The translations under genes were made by a program, and so were the position numbers. Shown piece by piece: positions 9,381-18,911 of a stretch of 64,000 nt of DNA. The DNA lies in assembly GCF_038023995.1 (NCBI RefSeq), contig NZ_CP150660.1:680501-744500 (forward strand), in the 5' to 3' direction. The notes beneath the pieces are model-generated. The model was not told where the DNA came from, made no database searches, and saw only the letters and a program-made list of their open reading frames with translations. The stretch comes from Polaribacter atrinae. Its GTDB lineage: Bacteria; Bacteroidota; Bacteroidia; Flavobacteriales; Flavobacteriaceae. How positions within the stretch are numbered: the first letter of the stretch is position 1; the number at the start of each line of letters is the position of its first letter.

Positions 9381-10460
9381 TTGTACGCAATTTTAGATAT
9401 TGAAACCACAGGCGGTAAATTTAATGAAGAAGGCATCACAGAAATTGCTATCTATAAATTTGACGGTCACACCACAGTAGATCAATTCATTACCTTAGTA
9501 AACCCAGAAAAAGCCATTCAAGAATTTGTGGTAAAACTTACAGGCATTAATAATAAAATGCTTAGAAATGCACCTAAATTTTATGAAGTTGCAAAACGAA
9601 TTATAGAAATTACTTCAGATTGCATCTTGGTGGCCCACAATACTACTTTCGATTATAGAATTTTAAGCACAGAATTTGATAGATTAGGGTATGACTTTAA
9701 TAGAAATACCTTGTGTACTGTAGAATTAAGTCAGAAATTAATTTTAGACCAACCTTCTTACAGTTTAGGGAAACTTACCAAATCTTTAGGAATACCAATT
9801 ACAGATAGACATAGAGCTTCTGGAGACGCATTGGCAACCGTACAATTATTTAAATTGTTGCTAGAGAAAGATACGAATAAAAGTATTATACAAAGTTCTA
9901 TCAAGTATTTCGATAGAAGACATCAAAAGCAAAAATTAAGAAATTTAATAGAAGAAATACCAACGGTACAAGGTGTTTTTTACGTTCATGATAAAGAAGG
10001 AAGAGTAATTTTTATAGGAAAAGGAAAAAACATTAAATCGGAAGTAAACAACCTTTTTCTAAAAGTAACCAAAAGAGCGGTTAAAATTCAAGAAAGAGCA
10101 CAATCTATTTCTTTTGATAAAACAGGAAATGAACTTTTTACCCGTTTAAAATACGCTATAGAATTAGAAGTTTTAACGCCAAAGTTTAATTTTAAAAAGA
10201 CACCGAAATTTATTACTCAAGACTTTAATAACGAAGATTTTATTATCATTGAAAAAGGAAGGGAAGTAGAAGAAAATGCAGTGATTTTAATAGAAAACAA
10301 CGAAGTTTTTGGTTTTGGCTATACCAGTTTAAGCAATCAAGAGAATAGGTTAGATATTTTAAAAAAGGTCTTAACCCCTATTGAAAACAAAATTCAAGCA
10401 AAAAATATTATCAAGAATTACATCAATAAGAACAAAGTACAGAAAATTATTAGATTGTAA
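9381..10460 (+). CDS. DEDDh 3'-5' exonuclease fused to a GIY-YIG domain
   Basis: A DnaQ-like exonuclease (residues ~1-165: DIETTGG with the first D and E, then VAHNTTFDYRIL and HRASGDA) is fused to a UvrC/Cho-like GIY-YIG nuclease domain (residues ~200-280; GVFYVHD...VIFIGKGK, with FIG replacing YIG). Such exonuclease/GIY-YIG fusions are known in several phyla and are thought to act in DNA repair. The start is a TTG codon: no ATG lies upstream in frame, and the product then begins right at the first beta-strand (YAILDIETTG). The stop codon abuts the ATG of the following broken gene. Confidence 0.85.
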   Translation: MYAILDIETTGGKFNEEGITEIAIYKFDGHTTVDQFITLVNPEKAIQEFVVKLTGINNKMLRNAPKFYEVAKRIIEITSDCILVAHNTTFDYRILSTEFDRLGYDFNRNTLCTVELSQKLILDQPSYSLGKLTKSLGIPITDRHRASGDALATVQLFKLLLEKDTNKSIIQSSIKYFDRRHQKQKLRNLIEEIPTVQGVFYVHDKEGRVIFIGKGKNIKSEVNNLFLKVTKRAVKIQERAQSISFDKTGNELFTRLKYAIELEVLTPKFNFKKTPKFITQDFNNEDFIIIEKGREVEENAVILIENNEVFGFGYTSLSNQENRLDILKKVLTPIENKIQAKNIIKNYINKNKVQKIIRL

Positions 10461-12407
10461 ATGAAAATTTTTACACTACTACTCCTACTATCCACAAGTT
10501 TTATATTTGCACAGAATAGCAAAACTACTAAAATGGGTAAAACCACTTTAGAGGAATTACAAATGACTGTTTAAGATAAAGACTCTACAGCAACTGCTGT
10601 TGTTTTATACGAGCACGCAAACAGATACCCTGACAGAGATAATGATCAAATTCCTAGAACGGATTATTATTATCGAATTAAAATATTAGATAAAGCTTCT
10701 TTTAATTTAGCAGATATTACCATTAACCTATATGAAAAGCAGAGAATAAAAGACATTAGTGCTATTACCTATAACCTTAATGATAACGGCACCATAAACC
10801 GTACTACACTTGCTGATAAGAATATCTTTACAACTAAAGAGCGAGATACTTGGACCGTTAAAAGCTTTACACTGCCTAATATAAAAGAAGGATCTGTTAT
10901 AGAATATAAATACAGTGTTTTATCTCCGTATTTAAGTATTAATGATTGGGAATTTCAATCTGACATTCCAAAAATAAAAAGTGAATTTGACGCTTCTATT
11001 TTAGGAAACTACCAATATAATATTAGAATTATTGGTTATTTAAAGCTAGACAAAGACGAACCTTCTATAGATAAAAAATGTGCTTATATTGATGGTATTG
11101 GTGAAGGAGGATGTGCTGTTTATTCTTACGGAATGAATGATATTCCGGCTTTTAAGGAAGAGGAACACATGTTGAGTAAAAAAAATTACATTTCAAGAAT
11201 TTGTTTCGATTTAAAATCTATCACAAGCTACAGAGGTGTAATAGACGATTTAACAACTACATGGAAACAAGCTGACAAAACCTTAAAGGACCAATTTTTT
11301 AACAACCAGACATCTAAAAAGAGTTTTTTCAAAAAAAACATTCCAGAAGAAATTTTAGCAACTCAAAATACTTTAGAAAAAGCAAAAAAAATATTTAGCT
11401 TTATTCAAAATCATTTTACTTGGAATAAAAAGTATTGGACAAATGAAGATGCAAAAATAAAAAATGCTTTTGAAGAAAAATCTGGAGATGTTGGTGAGGT
11501 AAATATCTCTTTATACAATAGCCTAAAAGCTGCCGACATAGACGCTAATTTAGTTGTTTTATCTACCAGAGAACATGGTGTACCCACAAAATTATTTCCG
11601 GTAATCTATGACTATAATTATGTAATTGTACAAGCCATTATAGACCAACAACCTTATTTTTTAGACGCAACAGACCGATTTATTCCCTTTGGCGAAATAC
11701 CTTATAGAACTTTAAATGGAGATGCAAGAATAATCAACTTTAAAGAAGAAAGCTCTTGGGTAACTTTAAAACCAAAATACCAATCATCATTAAACACAAC
11801 TTCTAAACTTACTTTAAACGAAGAAGGTGTGTTTACAGGAGAATTAATGATGATTAGAAATGGGTATTTAGCAGTTGAGCAGAGAAAAAAAATGTCATTG
11901 ACCAATGAAGAAGGATATTTAGAAGATTTTGAAGCTCAAAACCCAAATCTAGAAGTAGAAGAATATCAAAGAAGAGGTTTAGATGAATTGGATAAAAAAT
12001 TACAAGAAAAATTTGAAATCCGATTAGAAATCGATGAAGTTTTAGGAAATAAAATAAGAATTAACCCTTTTCTATTTCATAGAGTTGAAAAAAATCCTTT
12101 TAAATTAAAAGAAAGAAATTACCCTGTTGATTTTGCATATGCTAGATTAAACAATTATTACTTACGTTTAACCATACCAGAAAATTACACCATTGCAAAA
12201 TTACCCGAAGAGAAAGCAATTGCATTACCTAACAAAGGCGGTAGATTTATACTTAAAACCATAAAAGAAGGAAATACTATTAGTATTCTAACAAGGTTTC
12301 AAATCTCTAAAAGAATTTTCCCGGTAGAAGAGTATTATGCTTTAAAGGAGTTTTACAAACAAATAATTGTTTCAGAAAGCGGATATATCATTCTAGAAAA
12401 AAAGTAA
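10461..12407 (+). pseudogene. DUF3857/transglutaminase-like secreted protein interrupted by one in-frame stop
   Basis: From the ATG at 10461 one continuous frame of about 648 codons runs to 12407, broken only by TAA at 10572-10574. Upstream of it: a signal peptide (MKIFTLLLLLSTSFIFAQ) and TLEELQMTV. Downstream the same frame continues DKDSTATAVVLYEHANRY..RTDYYYRIKILDK, typical of DUF3857 proteins, then a transglutaminase-like core (~residues 300-450) and a C-terminal beta domain. In homologues I remember a residue (often Tyr) at the stop position, so a TAT/TAC to TAA change is the simplest explanation. An internal ATG at 11133 gives a 424-residue fragment lacking signal peptide and DUF3857. 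Either a recent pseudogene, readthrough, or a base-call error. Confidence 0.85.
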
Positions 12408-12530
12408 AAACATTAAAAATTATTGATTAATAGTTATAAATAAATCTAAAATGGAGATTGAAATTTTATTAAGATATAATAAACAGCCTCATTTCAATTT
12501 ATTTTAATAGATTAGCCACAGATATACTTT

Positions 12531-13061
12531 ATGGATTTAGAGCTACTAATTTTACAATTTCAGAAAAAAGACGTGAAAGCGTATGAAAAACTTTACAACA
12601 TGTATTGTGATAGTATATCTGGTATTGTAAATAACATTGTTAAAGATGACGATGTTGCTCAAGAAATTACTCAAGATGTCTTTATTAAGGCCTGGAACAA
12701 AGCAGATACTTATTCTTCTTCTAAAGGTCGTTTTTTTACCTGGTTACTAAACATAGCAAGAAATGCTGCGATTGATTATACACGGTCTAAAAAATTTAAA
12801 CAGTCTAAACAAAACCATAACGCAGATTTTTTCGTAGGTATATTAGAAACCAGTGATAGTTTAGATACTACAACTGATACAATTGGCTTAAAAGAGTTTG
12901 TTACCAAATTAGGAGACAAGTGTAAAGCAGTAATTGAATTATTATATTTTAAAGGGTTTACACAAAAAGAAGCGTCAGAAGAATTAGAAATGCCAATTGG
13001 TACTATAAAAACAAGAAATAGAAATTGTATAGGCGAATTACGTACTATGCTTGGAGTTTAA
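12531..13061 (+). CDS. ECF RNA polymerase sigma factor
   Basis: 176 residues with sigma region 2 (about 20-90: YEKLYNMYCDSI..QEITQDVFIKAWNKADTY..FFTWLLNIARNAAIDYTR) and region 4 (about 118-172: LGDKCKAVIELLYFKGFTQKEASEELEMPIGTIKTR). It directs RNA polymerase to a stress or envelope regulon. The gene for an RskA-type membrane anti-sigma factor follows after 3 nt, so the pair is co-transcribed and the sigma is probably held at the membrane until a signal arrives. It resembles the SigK/RskA type. Confidence 0.93.
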   Translation: MDLELLILQFQKKDVKAYEKLYNMYCDSISGIVNNIVKDDDVAQEITQDVFIKAWNKADTYSSSKGRFFTWLLNIARNAAIDYTRSKKFKQSKQNHNADFFVGILETSDSLDTTTDTIGLKEFVTKLGDKCKAVIELLYFKGFTQKEASEELEMPIGTIKTRNRNCIGELRTMLGV

Positions 13062-13064
13062 GTA

Positions 13065-13853
13065 ATGAATATAAAAGAATACATAGCATCTGGAATTTTA
13101 GAACTGTATGTTGCAGGCTCGCTTTCTGAAAAGGGAAATGAGGAAGTGCACGCTAAAATTAAAGAATACCCAGAAGTGTTGGCCGAAGTTGAATCAATTG
13201 AAAAAGCGATTACAAAACTAACGGCTGCCGCTAAAAAAGATGCGTCATATTCTTTCTCTGCAATAAAAAATCAATTAAAAGTAGAAGACACAAAAGTAAT
13301 CTCTATTACAAAACCTAAAACAAATTGGTTGCAATACGCTGGTTGGGCAGCTTCTTTATTAATAGGAAGTGTACTTATTTGGACATTATCTCAAAATAAC
13401 CAACTTAAAGAACAAGTTGCTACAGAAAAACAACAATTAGAAGAACAAATAGACAAAGCTTCTAACAGTTTAGCAGAAGCAGAAAAATTAATTGACATCT
13501 TTAGAGATAAAGACATTGTTTCTGTGCCTCTAGCGGGTCAAAAAGTGTCTCCAACTTCTTACGCTAAGGTATATTGGGATAAAAAAACAAAGAGTATTTA
13601 TTTAGATGCTAAAGGATTACCAGAGCCTCCAAAAGGAAAAGTATATCAAGTTTGGTCTTTAAAATTAAGTCCTTTAACACCAACGAGTTTAGGTACAATA
13701 GATACTTTTATGGCAGATACAAACAAAATATTTACCATAGAAAACGCAAACGAATCTGAAGCTTTTGGTATTACTTTAGAACCCGCAGGTGGTAGTGAAT
13801 CTCCTAATCTAGAGCAATTGTATACTTTAGGTGCGGTAGCAGTAAATTCTTAA
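13065..13853 (+). CDS. RskA-type membrane anti-sigma factor
   Basis: 262 residues: an N-terminal cytoplasmic sigma-binding part (~1-85), one transmembrane helix (about 88-110, LQYAGWAASLLIGSVLIWTL), a coiled-coil-prone stretch rich in Gln/Glu (~112-145), and a periplasmic RskA C-terminal domain (~150-260; KVYWDKKTKSIYLDAKGLPEPPKGKVYQVW, split motif TLEPAGGSESP). It should sequester the preceding ECF sigma and release it on regulated proteolysis. It starts 3 nt after the sigma stop codon. Confidence 0.9.
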   Translation: MNIKEYIASGILELYVAGSLSEKGNEEVHAKIKEYPEVLAEVESIEKAITKLTAAAKKDASYSFSAIKNQLKVEDTKVISITKPKTNWLQYAGWAASLLIGSVLIWTLSQNNQLKEQVATEKQQLEEQIDKASNSLAEAEKLIDIFRDKDIVSVPLAGQKVSPTSYAKVYWDKKTKSIYLDAKGLPEPPKGKVYQVWSLKLSPLTPTSLGTIDTFMADTNKIFTIENANESEAFGITLEPAGGSESPNLEQLYTLGAVAVNS

Positions 13854-13890
13854 TTCTTAGAACTAACTATTTTTTCAAGTCCTTTTCTAA

Positions 13891-13907
13891 ACAATATGAA
13901 ATATTGT
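13891..13907. repeat. 7-bp perfect inverted repeat downstream of the anti-sigma gene
   Basis: ACAATAT-gaa-ATATTGT. It lacks a T-run, so it is not a classical terminator; it could be a regulatory dyad or a decay barrier. Confidence 0.4.
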
Positions 13908-14066
13908 AACGATAAGCCTGTTTTAGCATTTCACTTATTGCAGTAAATTAATTTTAAGAAGCTATAGTAATTTTACTTTTTTTTAAGAACTTATAGTTTT
14001 ATTTAAATGTATTATCACCAAAAAAACTAATTTCGCGAACTACTTTATAATTCTGAACTTTATGGA

Positions 14067-14096
14067 CTTTTAATACACTATAAAATGTATTAAAAG
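14067..14096. promoter_or_regulatory. 11-bp perfect inverted repeat upstream of the YoaK-family gene
   Basis: CTTTTAATACA, an 8-nt spacer, then TGTATTAAAAG. It ends 20 nt before the YoaK-family start codon, a position suited to an operator or a 5'-UTR hairpin. No factor can be named. Confidence 0.5.
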
Positions 14097-14116
14097 CTTA
14101 GAATAAACGAAAACAA

Positions 14117-14857
14117 ATGTTTAGACATCAAGGTAAAAGCAGAACTTTAAAACATAATTTAAGAATTGCAACCATACTTTCTTTTGTAGCGGGAATTGTT
14201 AATGTTACTGGTTATTTGGCTTTTAAACAACTAACAACAAACGTTACAGGTCATTTTGCACTGTTTATTTATGACTTTGCCAATTTTGATTTTTGGAGAG
14301 GAACCATCTACTTCCTATATATTTTCTCATTTTTATTTGGTTCATTTTTATCTAGTTTTTTAATAGAAAAATATAGAGAAAACAAAAGGTTAAATGTATT
14401 TGTTCTGCCTACAGTTATTGAATGCCTAGTTTTAATTTCTATAGGCGTAATTAGCAATTTTATGGAACTAGAATATACCAACCTACTTATCTGTTTGTTG
14501 CTTTTTGCTATGGGTGTACAAAACTCCTTTGTAACAAAAATTTCTGATGCCGTTGTAAGAACTACACACTTAACAGGTTTGTTTACCGACTTAGGAATCG
14601 ATCTTTCCTTATTGTGTTTTCCTAAGTTAGCAAACCAGAAAAAACTATTAAAATCTAATATTAAACTTCGAGTTTACATTATTCTATTCTTTTTTGCCTG
14701 TGGCTTAATTGGTGGTTTTTTATATTCTGAAATAGATTTAAAGCTAAATACTTTAATTTTTGCGGCATTGCTTTTATTAGCAAGTTTATTTTTTGATGAT
14801 TTTAGATCTAAAGTAATAAAAGCGAAACGTAAATACAATCAGAAGAGAAATATCTAA
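14117..14857 (+). CDS. YoaK/DUF1275-family membrane protein
   Basis: 246 residues with about six hydrophobic helices. The start ILSFVAGIVNVTGYLAFKQLTTNVTGHF carries the family signature (helix 1 followed by a TNVTGH-like turn), and MGVQNSFVTKISDAVVRTTHLTGLFTDLGIDL is the internal pseudo-repeat of the same motif. The inner-membrane family has no firmly assigned role. The gene is monocistronic and preceded by an 11-bp inverted repeat. Confidence 0.85.
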   Translation: MFRHQGKSRTLKHNLRIATILSFVAGIVNVTGYLAFKQLTTNVTGHFALFIYDFANFDFWRGTIYFLYIFSFLFGSFLSSFLIEKYRENKRLNVFVLPTVIECLVLISIGVISNFMELEYTNLLICLLLFAMGVQNSFVTKISDAVVRTTHLTGLFTDLGIDLSLLCFPKLANQKKLLKSNIKLRVYIILFFFACGLIGGFLYSEIDLKLNTLIFAALLLLASLFFDDFRSKVIKAKRKYNQKRNI

Positions 14858-14928
14858 TAGACCATTTATTAGATGAGTAACCTAAAAAGCTTCCCTCCTA
14901 TTAAATTACTTTTTTTTTAATATTGAAC

Positions 14929-14956
14929 AAAAAAAAAAGCTTCCTAAATAGAAAGC
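14929..14956 (-). terminator. Intrinsic terminator for the 14981-15400 gene
   Basis: On the minus strand a 6-bp stem (gctttc/ggaagc) with a 6-nt loop is followed by ten T residues. Confidence 0.7.
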
Positions 14957-14980
14957 CTTACTTATAAAAAATATTCTTTT

Positions 14981-15400
14981 TTAATTCACTAATAACTCTT
15001 TTTGAGATATAGCTTCATTAATATTTACTTTCACGTATTTATGACTATTAAAAAATCTCTTTTTAGATGCTAATTCAATTGTAGCAACAAAATCTCCATT
15101 TTCTTTCTCTTTGATTGATTTTATTTGAACCTTTTCTCCTTTAATTATATTGTAATTAGCAAGTCCTCCTTTTTTTATAATAAAGTTAGCTCTAGGAAAA
15201 TCAATGTGTTCATAATTATTATTCTCCACTTCTCCTATTACAAAAACATCACCAACTTTGATGTTTGAATTTGAGGTTTGAGCGTACATAATACTTGATA
15301 AAAAAATGAATAAGAAACTGAATAAAATGTTAAATTTAATAAGATAAAAATTAAAATTATTACATATAATCAAAAATAATGAAAAACTAGAAATTAGCAA
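14981..15400 (-). CDS. Small secreted hypothetical protein
   Basis: Not recognised. The open frame codes for 139 residues. A hydrophobic segment ends SSIMYAQ, a Bacteroidota-type signal-peptidase site, and the mature part of about 100 residues is beta-rich (NIKVGDVFVIGEVENNNYEH..VQIKSIKEKENGDFVATIEL). The first start codon in frame is TTG at 15400; the only ATG lies inside the signal peptide (encoding M of MYAQ), so the true start is uncertain. It is convergent with the YoaK-family gene and has its own terminator. Confidence 0.55.
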   Translation of the reverse strand: MLISSFSLFLIICNNFNFYLIKFNILFSFLFIFLSSIMYAQTSNSNIKVGDVFVIGEVENNNYEHIDFPRANFIIKKGGLANYNIIKGEKVQIKSIKEKENGDFVATIELASKKRFFNSHKYVKVNINEAISQKELLVN

Positions 15401-15679
15401 TATCTAAAAAATAATAAATCTTTATTGTGTAATAATTAAATTTTATCCCATTAATAAACAAGTATGGCAATAATTAAGTCTTTTTTAAATTATTACTTTT
15501 TTATCTTTATCATCTTATTGCAACCAGCTAATTTTTATAAAAATTATTAAAATATTGAGGACTACAACTTACTGATATACAGACACTACATTACTTCTTT
15601 ATAAAAAATATTATATTAGCCACGGAATAATTTACAATGCTATTAAAAGAATTCATCATTTCTATAAAAAATATAATCC

Positions 15680-16489
15680 ATGAAAAATATAATCTTTTAC
15701 TTATTAATTACAACATTTACCATTGGTTGTAAAAATAAAGGTATCGTTTACAACGATCCAATTCCTAAACACGATAGCTTAACGATTGCTTCTAAATATG
15801 TAAATGAAGACCGAGTAATTAATATTTGGACACCACCAAATTACAGCCAAACACAAGATAGTTTACCTGTTTTATATATGCCAGATGGTGGAACTAAAGA
15901 AGATTTTCCGCACATTGCAAATACGTTATCTAAATTAATTGCTGCAAACAAAATTCCTCCTTATATTTTAGTTGGAATAGAAAACACACAACGAGGAAGG
16001 GATTTATGTGGTCCTACAAGAATTGAATATGATTTAAGTTACATACCAAATGCTGGAGGCGCAAACAACTTTAGAGATTTTATAAAAAATGAAGTATTTG
16101 TAACGATTGATAAAAACTATAGAACTCTAGATAAAAAGGCAATTATTGGAGAGTCTTTAGCAGGATTGTTTGTTGTAGAAACATTTCTTTTAGACAACAG
16201 TATGTTTGACACTTATATTGCTGTAGATCCTTCTTTATGGTTTAATGAAGCGTATTTAGTTAAAAACTTTGAAGCTTTATCTAAAAGTAATTACAATCAT
16301 CAGAAAAAACTTTGGTTCGCGGGTTCTGATGCTGTTGATATTTCTAAAAATACAAGAGCTTTAAACAACAAACTAGAACAGTCTAATAAAAATTTAATTT
16401 GGAAATATACAGACGCTCCTAATGAACAACACAACACCATTTTTAGAGCAACCAAAGAAAAAGCATTTACTTGGGCGTTAAACAACTAA
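15680..16489 (+). CDS. Lipoprotein esterase of the alpha/beta-hydrolase (esterase D/Fes-like) family
   Basis: The signal peptide ends in a lipobox with Cys17 (FTIGC), so this is a predicted lipoprotein. The alpha/beta-hydrolase core has the nucleophile elbow G157-E-S159-L-A-G and a late His251 (NEQHNT); the acid residue is probably Asp in the DPSLWF region or nearby. The WTPPNY...LPVLYMPDGG start is typical of the PF00756 esterase group, which includes siderophore esterases and feruloyl esterases. Substrate unknown. Single gene. Confidence 0.85.
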   Translation: MKNIIFYLLITTFTIGCKNKGIVYNDPIPKHDSLTIASKYVNEDRVINIWTPPNYSQTQDSLPVLYMPDGGTKEDFPHIANTLSKLIAANKIPPYILVGIENTQRGRDLCGPTRIEYDLSYIPNAGGANNFRDFIKNEVFVTIDKNYRTLDKKAIIGESLAGLFVVETFLLDNSMFDTYIAVDPSLWFNEAYLVKNFEALSKSNYNHQKKLWFAGSDAVDISKNTRALNNKLEQSNKNLIWKYTDAPNEQHNTIFRATKEKAFTWALNN

Positions 16490-16525
16490 TTAAAACAGCG
16501 TAATTATCCTTTTTTACAAACAATA

Positions 16526-16558
16526 AAAATGCCTATTACATTGCTGCAATAGACATTT
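16526..16558 (-). terminator. Hairpin between esterase and TonB-receptor genes
   Basis: Arms aaatgcctatt and aatagacattt pair over ten positions with one mismatch. On the minus strand the hairpin is followed by a T-rich stretch, so it probably ends the TonB-receptor operon. Confidence 0.55.
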
Positions 16559-16658
16559 CATCCAACTAAAACTAACTATGTTATTTAGATTTTCACTTTA
16601 TCGTGTATCATAATTTCAACTAAAACCAAGAGTTTATAACTCTAAGACTTTTTTTGAA

Positions 16659-18890
16659 TTAAAACGTGTACGTTATTGTTGCTTTTGCAAAAAATGGTGT
16701 TCCTGGTGTAAAATGAATTTCTTCTACAGCATCCGTTTCATTTTGCAATCTACTTTCTGTTGCAAACTGAGTCTCATTCCACTCTACATCAAAAATATTT
16801 TCTAATGCAATACCAAAAGTAATATCTTGATTCATTTTATAATTGATATTAAAATCACTTACAAAATATCCTTCTGCAGTAATAGAATTATCTTCATTAG
16901 CTGCTCTATCCGCTAAATAACGGTAACGCAACCCTCCAGAAAACTTTCCTAAATCACTAAAAGACAAACCACCTGCCATTGTAAAACTTGGCGCTAACGG
17001 AATGTAATCTTCTCCGTCTTCTGCTTCTAAACTTCTTGCATGTGTAAGTGTAGCATCCGTATCAAAATAAATATGATCTGTTAATTGGTAACGGATTCCT
17101 AAATCTAATCCAAAACGCTCAGATTCTCCAGATGGTTCTACGATACCTGCATCACCAACATACACAAACTCTTCTTCTGAAAACAAATACCAAGCTGCAG
17201 TATTTAAGACTAGATTCTTAGTAGGTTTCCAAATATTTCCTAAATCGGCACCGTATGCTCTTGGTAAAACTTTATCTGCATTTTCTTGTAAAACAACTCT
17301 TGCGTCATTAGAATGAAAACCGATTCCTGATTTTAAAAACCATTGTAAATCATCATTTTGTGTATATAAAAAGTTCAATTTAGGGTTTACAATTGCTTTT
17401 GTTTTACTCAATGTTTCATACGTTGTACTTAAAGCATCGTTGTATAAAAACTTAAAATAATCTAAGCGAACAGAAGGTGCTATTTTAAATTTACCAATCT
17501 CAAATTCTGAGTTAAAAAACGCATATAAATTACTTTGTTTTACGTCTCCTAATTGAATATTATTTAATAATTCGCTTCTGTTTTTTGTATGTGATAATTC
17601 GTTATCAGAAATTACATCATAACGCAAACCAATACCTTTTGTAAACTTAGCTTCTACATTTCCATAATCTTTTGTGCTAATTATCTTAGCATTCATTCCG
17701 TAAATACTTCTATCTTCTAATTGCTTAATTTGATCTCCGTTTATAGGATCCTCTAAAAAGAAAGTAAAATTAGAATACAATTCAAAATCATATTTAGAAT
17801 AGAACGTATTCGCCTCTAAAATGGCACCATTATCTAGTGTTTTTTGTAATTGCGCATTTAAGTTAGATCTAGAAGTATAACCACCTTCTGTATCATCAAT
17901 AGAGCCAAAGCGGTTAATCAATCCGCTTTCTACGGCTCTAACTGGTACTTGACCAGAAGCATCCCAAGAACTTGTAAAGTGAGACGCCGATAAAGTAAGT
18001 TTATCTTTTCCGTTTAAGAACGTGTTGTATTTTGCAAAAAGATTTAATCTATTAAAGTTTTGTGGAGATTCGTAAGGACCATCAAACTCTATATATTCTA
18101 TAGCAACATACGCATCATTATTTTTAGCATTTTCTAATAAATTAAACATCCCCACAGTTCTTAGAGAATTAAAATCGCCATAACTTACAGAAATTAAGTT
18201 TTTATCAATAGCCGTTTTTGTAGCAAAATATACATAACCAGCAGTATTAAAATCTCCTTGGTTTGCATAATAAGGACCTTTTCCAAAATCTATTTTTTGT
18301 ATGGTTTCTGGTATTACAAAATGCAAATCAGAATATCCTTGTCCGTGTGCATGAGAAACCATGTTTATTGGCATTCCATCTACAGAAAGTGCAACATCTG
18401 TACCATGATCAATATCAAAACCTCTTAAAAATATTTGTTCTGCTTTCCCTCCACCAGCATGCTGACCGATAAATAAACCTGGAACTTTTCTTAAGATTTC
18501 TTGAGAATTATTTACAGGATTTACTTGTAAATCTATATTTGTTAATGTTTGTAATGCATTTATTTCTTTGCGTAATACCAATTCTTCTAATTGAAAAATC
18601 TTTGTATCTAGTTTTATTGTAATTCCGTTTTGTAAATCTTGTTCTGTAACTTTTAAGGTCTTTGTTCCGAAACCTAAAATACTTATTTTTAAAGTATTGT
18701 CTACAGCTGTATTTTCAAGAATAAAACTTCCTGTTTCATTGGTATGAGTGTGTAAATTAGAATTTTGGTTAATAATGTAAACATTCTCTAACGGTTCATT
18801 TAATGGGTTTAAAACAATTCCTTTTAACTGTTGCCCAAAAGATTGTAAACAGAGCGTCATCGCAAAAAGAAGGATAATTTTTTGTGTCAT
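16659..18890 (-). CDS. TonB-dependent outer-membrane receptor
   Basis: 743 residues: signal peptide (ends SFGQ), CarboxypepD_reg-like domain (~20-100), plug domain (~115-220) and a 22-strand-type barrel ending in an aromatic residue (TITYTF). The plug has an unusual His-rich stretch (IDHGTD ... MVSHAHGQGYSDLHF), which suggests a metal or metal-chelate ligand, although this is inference. It is the last gene of a four-gene minus-strand operon with a TPR lipoprotein and two DUF4331-type proteins; it starts 21 nt after the TPR gene. Confidence 0.93.
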   Translation of the reverse strand: MTQKIILLFAMTLCLQSFGQQLKGIVLNPLNEPLENVYIINQNSNLHTHTNETGSFILENTAVDNTLKISILGFGTKTLKVTEQDLQNGITIKLDTKIFQLEELVLRKEINALQTLTNIDLQVNPVNNSQEILRKVPGLFIGQHAGGGKAEQIFLRGFDIDHGTDVALSVDGMPINMVSHAHGQGYSDLHFVIPETIQKIDFGKGPYYANQGDFNTAGYVYFATKTAIDKNLISVSYGDFNSLRTVGMFNLLENAKNNDAYVAIEYIEFDGPYESPQNFNRLNLFAKYNTFLNGKDKLTLSASHFTSSWDASGQVPVRAVESGLINRFGSIDDTEGGYTSRSNLNAQLQKTLDNGAILEANTFYSKYDFELYSNFTFFLEDPINGDQIKQLEDRSIYGMNAKIISTKDYGNVEAKFTKGIGLRYDVISDNELSHTKNRSELLNNIQLGDVKQSNLYAFFNSEFEIGKFKIAPSVRLDYFKFLYNDALSTTYETLSKTKAIVNPKLNFLYTQNDDLQWFLKSGIGFHSNDARVVLQENADKVLPRAYGADLGNIWKPTKNLVLNTAAWYLFSEEEFVYVGDAGIVEPSGESERFGLDLGIRYQLTDHIYFDTDATLTHARSLEAEDGEDYIPLAPSFTMAGGLSFSDLGKFSGGLRYRYLADRAANEDNSITAEGYFVSDFNINYKMNQDITFGIALENIFDVEWNETQFATESRLQNETDAVEEIHFTPGTPFFAKATITYTF

Positions 18891-18911
18891 TTTTTATTTT
18901 TTTTTGCGAAT

